Shown: positions 33,408 to 36,651 of the stretch, piece by piece | Position numbering within the stretch: the first letter of the stretch is position 1 | Layout of the letters: every line of letters starts with the position of its first letter | Source of the DNA: Methylophaga sp. | GTDB lineage: Bacteria > Pseudomonadota > Gammaproteobacteria > Nitrosococcales > Methylophagaceae | Assembly (NCBI GenBank): GCA_030148085.1 | Contig: JASBUF010000014.1 | Location: 1 to 36,651 of the forward strand | Length of the DNA: 36,651 bases | Reading direction: 5' to 3' | Made by a program: the position numbers and the translations under genes | Notes under the pieces: model-generated | What the model was told of the DNA's origin: nothing | The model's input: the letters and a program-made list of their open reading frames with translations, nothing else | Databases searched by the model: none

Positions 33408-34211
33408 TTGAACCAACAACGTGTTACTCCCCTCTCAGTGGATGCAATCCGCCAGGCAATGTCTGCGGATGTTAAGTCCCGACTTCAAGATATATTGATT
33501 TATCCTGAGACCAGTTCAACCAACGATGTCTTATGGCAACGTTTCAGCCAAGGTATAGGCAGTCCCGCGGTCTGCCTGGCAGAAACACAAACTGCAGGAC
33601 GGGGACGGCGCGGCGATCAGTGGCAATCGCCGCCTGCCGGTAACTTGTACCTGTCATTATTTTGGCCTCATTGCGCAGAAACGCCTCGAAACGGGCTCAG
33701 TATTGCCATCGGCATCAGTCTGATAAATACACTTAAGCAATCTGGAATCAATCAGTTACAGCTGAAATGGCCTAACGACGTGTTATTTCAGCGACAAAAA
33801 CTTGCCGGAATTCTTGTAGAATCAAGGTTCAATACACAGCAGTATACGGTTGTGGGCATCGGCCTTAATTTTAAGCTTCCGCCGTCCACACAAACTTTAA
33901 TCCAACAACCGTCCACCAGCCTGGCACAGCTTTGTGATGCTGTCCCCTGTCGAAACGAGCTGGCAGGACAACTAATTCAGAACATGATCGAAACTATAGA
34001 ATTGTTTGAACATCGCGGCCTCAGCGATTACCTACCCTTGTGGCCGCACTATGATGCCCTGCACGAGCAGGCCATTACACTCATTGACGGCGACCAGCGC
34101 ATTCCTGCCATCGCCTGTGGCATTAATGAACACGGTGAGCTGCGTTACCTGCGTAACAACGAAATCCACACACTCTCCAATAGCCACGTCAGCATCAGGT
34201 TTGCCTCATGA
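33408..34211 (+). CDS. birA: Biotin--[acetyl-CoA-carboxylase] ligase, no repressor domain
   Basis: Attaches biotin to the AccB carrier. The catalytic motif AETQTAGRGRRGDQWQSPPAGNLYLS, LKWPNDVLFQRQKLAGILVE and VVGIGLNFKLP are intact, and a C-terminal SH3-like domain follows (about 215-267). The N-terminal helix-turn-helix of E. coli BirA is absent; upstream sequence is open to a stop at 33324 but shows no HTH-like text. The start is uncertain: TTG at 33408 has no clear ribosome site, and the next ATG is at 33459. It overlaps coaX by 4 nt. Confidence 0.94.
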   Translation: MNQQRVTPLSVDAIRQAMSADVKSRLQDILIYPETSSTNDVLWQRFSQGIGSPAVCLAETQTAGRGRRGDQWQSPPAGNLYLSLFWPHCAETPRNGLSIAIGISLINTLKQSGINQLQLKWPNDVLFQRQKLAGILVESRFNTQQYTVVGIGLNFKLPPSTQTLIQQPSTSLAQLCDAVPCRNELAGQLIQNMIETIELFEHRGLSDYLPLWPHYDALHEQAITLIDGDQRIPAIACGINEHGELRYLRNNEIHTLSNSHVSIRFAS

Positions 34212-35188
34212 AATTACTCGTCGATATCGGCAACAGCCGAGTCAAATGGGCCACACTCGATAAAGAGGGTCTATCACCAAGTCAAAGCTTCCCGCGCAGC
34301 AAAACCGGCATCAAAGCCTCTCTCAATAAAGCGTGGAAATCGCTCACTGATATTGAAGCGATCTATGTCGCCAATGTTGGCGGGGATAAGCTTAGTGAAC
34401 AGCTTTCCGAGTGGTCAGAAAAAGCTTGGCAACTCACACCGAAAACCATCAAGTCTGAACAAAAACGCTTTGGCGTCAGCAATGCCTATGAAGAAGCGGA
34501 AAAGTTAGGTATCGACCGCTGGTTATCACTGATTGCCGCACGACAACATGCCCGTCAGGCACAATGCATTATCGACTGTGGCACGGCCATGACCATCGAT
34601 ATTGTGACCAAGACCGGCCAACATCAGGGTGGCATGATTTTGCCCGGCCTCAGCCTGATGCGCACCTCACTAGCTAGTAATACCGACGCCCTGACCGAAG
34701 AAGAAGGTGAACAGGAATTTAAAACCCTGGCTGCCAACACCTACAGCGCCATTCAGGCCGGCACCTTATACTGCGTTACCGCGACTTTGGAACGTATCAT
34801 CAGTGATCTCAAGCTGAGTTTTAACAACCAGATCCGCTTTATCATCACTGGTGGTGATGCCGAACACCTGCTCCCCCTGTTACCGGATGAATTACATCAT
34901 TACCCAGATATTGTGCTCAAAGGCCTTGCCTTTTATGCCCGTCAGGATGACAAACCCACTCACCAGCCAAATGCCGATGTTGAAAACGAATTTGAAGAAG
35001 ACGTAGAAACATCAGTTGAAATGACCACAGAACAGACGGATGAGACTGTAGAAACGCCGGTCGAGGAAAAAAAGGCCAGCAAGCCAAAAGCTCGCCGCCC
35101 TCGTCGCAAAAAAGCAGAAGATAAGCCTGTAGAAGCCCCTGCTGAGTCAGACAGTAGCGACTCAACATTGCCAGAACAGGCAATCTGA
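34208..35188 (+). CDS. coaX: Type III pantothenate kinase with charged C-terminal tail
   Basis: First step of CoA synthesis. Family motifs: MKLLVDIGNSRVKWA (phosphate binding), GIDRWLSLIAA (101-111), CIIDCGTAMTIDIV (120-133), GGMILPGLSLM and the C-terminal ITGGDAEHL. The kinase proper ends near residue 245 (LKGLAFYAR), the usual family length. About 80 further residues form a low-complexity tail: Glu/Thr-rich (about 256-290), then Lys/Arg-rich (SKPKARRPRRKKAEDK), then Ser/Asp-rich. There is no frameshift and the tail uses ordinary codons, so it looks genuine. It overlaps birA by 4 nt, as in many gammaproteobacteria. Confidence 0.95.
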   Translation: MKLLVDIGNSRVKWATLDKEGLSPSQSFPRSKTGIKASLNKAWKSLTDIEAIYVANVGGDKLSEQLSEWSEKAWQLTPKTIKSEQKRFGVSNAYEEAEKLGIDRWLSLIAARQHARQAQCIIDCGTAMTIDIVTKTGQHQGGMILPGLSLMRTSLASNTDALTEEEGEQEFKTLAANTYSAIQAGTLYCVTATLERIISDLKLSFNNQIRFIITGGDAEHLLPLLPDELHHYPDIVLKGLAFYARQDDKPTHQPNADVENEFEEDVETSVEMTTEQTDETVETPVEEKKASKPKARRPRRKKAEDKPVEAPAESDSSDSTLPEQAI

Positions 35189-35196
35189 GGTAATCT
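35168..35196 (+). promoter_or_regulatory. Candidate promoter of tRNA-Ser
   Basis: TTGCCA (35168-35173) and TAATCT (35191-35196) with a 17-nt spacer, inside the last codons of coaX. The -35 matches well, the -10 poorly. The predicted start would be a few bases before the tRNA. Confidence 0.35.
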
Positions 35197-35208
35197 TTCG
35201 CACCCTTA

Positions 35209-35299
35209 GGAGAAGTGGCCGAGTGGTTGAAGGCGCACGCCTGGAAAGTGTGTATAGGTTAATAGCCTATCGAGGGTTCGAATCCCTCCTTCTCCGCCA
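35209..35299 (+). tRNA. tRNA-Ser (anticodon GGA)
   Basis: A 91-nt class II tRNA with encoded CCA. Acceptor GGAGAAG pairs with CTTCTCC, the discriminator is G as required for serine, and the anticodon loop CTGGAAA carries GGA. The long variable arm has the stem ATAGGTTAATAGCCTAT, and the T arm is GAGGGTTCGAATCCCTC. It lies 20 nt after coaX and is followed by probable element scars. Confidence 0.95.
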
Positions 35300-35362
35300 T
35301 TTTTATTTCATAACCATATGAAAGTTATACTGTTCATCGTTTAAGTTCAGCAAAACGTGGAT

Positions 35363-35437
35363 TTGTTCCCTCAGTTGTTCCCTCATTTAAACTGAGACAG
35401 CCTGAGTCAGCTTTAAGTCGGACTCGCTCTCCGCCAC
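35363..35437 (+). repeat. Diverged direct repeat A (att-like scar)
   Basis: It begins with two copies of TTGTTCCCTCA 12 bp apart (35363-35373, 35375-35385), continues with GAGACA and GACT-containing text, and ends in TCTCCGCCA (35428-35436). That end is identical to the last 9 nt of the tRNA-Ser gene. It matches repeat B (35501-35575) at roughly three quarters of positions, counted by eye. Short tandem motifs next to a copied tRNA end are the usual make-up of an integrase attachment site. Confidence 0.65.
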
Positions 35438-35500
35438 AACATCTCTGTACTCGACTGTTTTTGTTGTACGTTTATTATTGATAGTCATCAAAAATATCTA

Positions 35501-35575
35501 TCGTTCCCTCAATTGTTCCCTCAATTGAGTTGAGACACTATGACTCAGATTTGCGGCGGACTGTCCCTCCGTCAT
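35501..35575 (+). repeat. Diverged direct repeat B (att-like scar)
   Basis: Same layout as repeat A: TCGTTCCCTCA (35501-35511) and TTGTTCCCTCA (35513-35523) 12 bp apart, shared GAGACA and GCGGACT/CGGACT text, and a degenerate tRNA-like end CCTCCGTCA. It starts 138 bp after repeat A. It is more diverged at the tRNA-like end, as if older. Confidence 0.6.
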
Positions 35576-35614
35576 ATATAAGCCCTAAGTTATTGCAACT
35601 TAGGGCTTATATAT
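35574..35614. terminator. Perfect 18-bp palindrome, terminator-like
   Basis: The left arm at 35574-35591 (centre AAGCCCTAAGTT) pairs perfectly with the right arm at 35597-35614 around a 5-nt loop ATTGC. The GC core is flanked by A/T on both sides, so it could end transcription in either direction. It touches the end of repeat B and may instead be a structural end of a lost element. Confidence 0.6.
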
Positions 35615-36209
35615 TGGCTAATGTTTACCAAACCGACAAATTACTTTGTTACAAATCCTAATAAAATTCACTCCCACTCACTTTAATTACTCGTTCACAA
35701 ACCAATCAATTAAACTTACGTTATTTTCAGTGCCACAAAGAATGAGTTCAAGCATGCGAGTAGACGATGCGCGAGTGATGCCGTGAGTGCTGTAAATATA
35801 AGTAAATTTATTGAAAAGAAACTAAACCAAGAAGTACTACTCCAGCAGAACCGTTTCTTAGCTCATTTTCAGCGGATTTACACCTTACTATTCTCCGATG
35901 CTCTTATAACGTCTAAAAACAGCTTCTAGAGCCATGAGCAAGAAGATCAGTTAGAACAGAAACTGATCCAAATTAATTCATGTCTGTGAGGAGACTTTAT
36001 TCATCACGGACATTCCATATCTTTGAGTTTCTGCGATAGCAGTAACGAATTCAATTAGCTCATTTGATTTATGGGTAGGGTAATTGATTAACCAAAATCT
36101 GAAGATGACCGAGGGGGATATCGGCTTCAATATATCCAAGCTTCAAGTTACTGAAGTTATAAGTAGCTAGGTAATTTCCTCTGAACCTAAAACCACTCCG
36201 CATTTTGAG
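35615..36209. other. AT-rich region without recognisable genes
   Basis: Stop codons are dense in all frames. The longest open stretch worth mention starts with GTG at 35783 and ends with TAG at 35929 (48 codons); it has no ribosome site and no family resemblance. Lower G+C than the flanking operons and the position between tRNA-Ser scars and a tRNA-Leu fragment suggest decayed foreign DNA. Confidence 0.55.
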
Positions 36210-36272
36210 CACAAGAGACTTAAAATCTCTCGCTCTTACGGGCGTGCCGGTTCGATTCCGGCCCCGGCACCA
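36210..36272 (+). pseudogene. 3' fragment of tRNA-Leu (anticodon TAA)
   Basis: The anticodon arm AGAGA-CTTAAAA-TCTCT (anticodon TAA), the long variable arm, T arm GCCGGTTCGATTCCGGC and 3' acceptor CCCCGGC-A-CCA are intact. The 5' part is missing: upstream of CACAAG (36210) the sequence has no GCCGGGG acceptor strand and no D arm, reading AACCTAAAACCACTCC instead. It therefore cannot fold as a full tRNA. Such 3' fragments are typical leftovers of integration into a tRNA gene. Confidence 0.8.
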
Positions 36273-36282
36273 TCAAATACAG

Positions 36283-36319
36283 AAAGCCTCAATGCAGAAA
36301 TGTGTTGGGGCTTTTTTTC
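36283..36319 (+). terminator. Rho-independent terminator after the tRNA-Leu fragment
   Basis: AAAGCCTCAA (36283-36292) pairs with TTGGGGCTTT (about 36305-36314, one G-T pair) and is followed by a T run. It is probably the original terminator of the tRNA-Leu gene. Confidence 0.8.
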
Positions 36320-36462
36320 GGGTATACGAATTATCTCCCTCACGATCCTTTGTCCCTGATCTAGCTCCATAAAAGCCGCACTAAATAGACTTCGACATTG
36401 CCATTTGGTGGCTCTTTTGTGTCTAAAACATCAAACCAAACCTTTTTATCCAAGACTGTTTG

Positions 36463-36476
36463 TTGATCCACATCAA
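36463..36476. promoter_or_regulatory. Perfect FNR/Anr box
   Basis: TTGAT-CCAC-ATCAA matches the FNR/Anr consensus TTGAT-N4-ATCAA at all ten positions. Its centre is 41.5 bp upstream of the start predicted from the -10 TATCAT (36499-36504), the class II activator position. It would place the ydcH-like gene under oxygen control. Confidence 0.8.
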
Positions 36477-36498
36477 CGATGAAAACGAGGCGTGCACT

Positions 36499-36504
36499 TA
36501 TCAT
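36499..36504 (+). promoter_or_regulatory. -10 element of the ydcH-like gene
   Basis: TATCAT, five of six matches to TATAAT, about 22 bp after the FNR box. The start is expected near 36511, leaving a 26-nt leader with the AAAGGAGA ribosome site. No good -35 box exists, as expected if FNR replaces it. Confidence 0.6.
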
Positions 36505-36536
36505 GAAAAGATTCCCAGCTCGAAAGGAGATAAAAC

Positions 36537-36651
36537 ATGTTTCCCGAATACCGTAACCTCATTACCAAACTTAAGAATAAGGATCATCATTTCACCGAGT
36601 TGTTTGAAAAGCACAACGAACTCGATCAGCAAATTCAGAACATGGAAGCAC
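36537..36651 (+). CDS. YdcH-family DUF465 protein (partial, cut by window end)
   Basis: The first 38 codons are visible. The N terminus MFPEYRNLITKLKNKDHHF and the following FEKHNELDQQIQNME match the DUF465/YdcH family of about 70-80-residue helical proteins of unknown function. AAAGGAGA (36523-36530) gives a strong ribosome site. The gene continues past the window. An FNR box upstream suggests anaerobic or microaerobic induction. Confidence 0.88.
   Translation, partial: MFPEYRNLITKLKNKDHHFTELFEKHNELDQQIQNMEA

Noticed and set aside
35363..35523. CRISPR-like array from the repeated GTTCCCTCA units
   Set aside because: Only two pairs, with 1-bp spacing inside each pair and no spacers of constant length; the layout fits integrase arm sites better.
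35783..35929. 48-codon GTG open frame in the AT-rich region
   Set aside because: No ribosome site, no homology I recognise, and a length expected by chance.
35209..36272. Intact integrative element between the two tRNA sequences
   Set aside because: No integrase, transposase or other mobility gene is readable; only site-like remnants remain.

Overview
The window looks like a chromosomal segment of a gammaproteobacterium. The evidence is the RpoH heat-shock sigma factor, LapA/LapB, LptE, YhdP, a type III pantothenate kinase (CoaX) instead of CoaA, and gene orders typical of the class (fdx-coaD-rsmD-M16-M16 divergent from ftsYEX-rpoH; leuS-lptE-holA-proA-nadD-rsfS-rlmH; glnA-DUF4124-ntrBC). 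Base composition is moderate. A Methylophaga/Piscirickettsiaceae-like source fits my recollection of such gene orders, but I cannot prove it from sequence alone.

Layout. (1) 1-520 has no convincing intact gene, only a possible decayed secreted-protein gene; then come a terminator and an initiator tRNA-Met with its own strong promoter. (2) 709-5632 is the nitrogen-regulation block on the minus strand: glnA, a DUF4124 protein, glnL (NtrB) and glnG (NtrC). It shows a textbook sigma54 promoter with two NtrC palindromes before glnA and a probable NtrC site before glnL. (3) 5630-15078 is a long minus-strand run: rsfS-rlmH-maf-rng-yhdP-tldD, then a PP-loop tRNA-thiolation-like ATPase and a TusA-like sulfur carrier. 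(4) 15148-21887, minus: leuS-lptE-holA-proA-nadD-elyC. (5) 22037-26050, minus: M16 peptidase pair-rsmD-coaD-ferredoxin. (6) 26114-29714, plus: ftsY-ftsE-ftsX-rpoH. It is followed by fdxA (minus) and by lapA-lapB-arsC-like-wrbA-DUF2069 (plus). (7) 33099-35188, plus: a 75-residue protein resembling the ends of flagellar rod/hook proteins, a BirA without its DNA-binding domain, and CoaX with an unusual charged tail. (8) 35209-36272: tRNA-Ser(GGA), then about 900 bp of AT-rich DNA with two diverged repeats that look like scars of integrated elements, a perfect 18-bp palindrome, and a 3' fragment of tRNA-Leu(TAA). (9) The window ends inside a ydcH-like (DUF465) gene whose upstream region has a perfect FNR/Anr box at -41.5 from a predicted start.

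The core genes cover nitrogen assimilation, envelope and LPS assembly, translation and ribosome maturation, cofactor synthesis (NAD, CoA, biotin ligation) and membrane-protein targeting. Genes are tightly packed with many 1- and 4-nt start/stop overlaps, implying translational coupling. The least ordinary parts are the thiolation pair beside the glnA control region, the mini flagellar-like protein, the tailed CoaX, and the decayed tRNA-flanked island at 35.3-36.3 kb. I found no CRISPR array, insertion sequence or intact mobile element.
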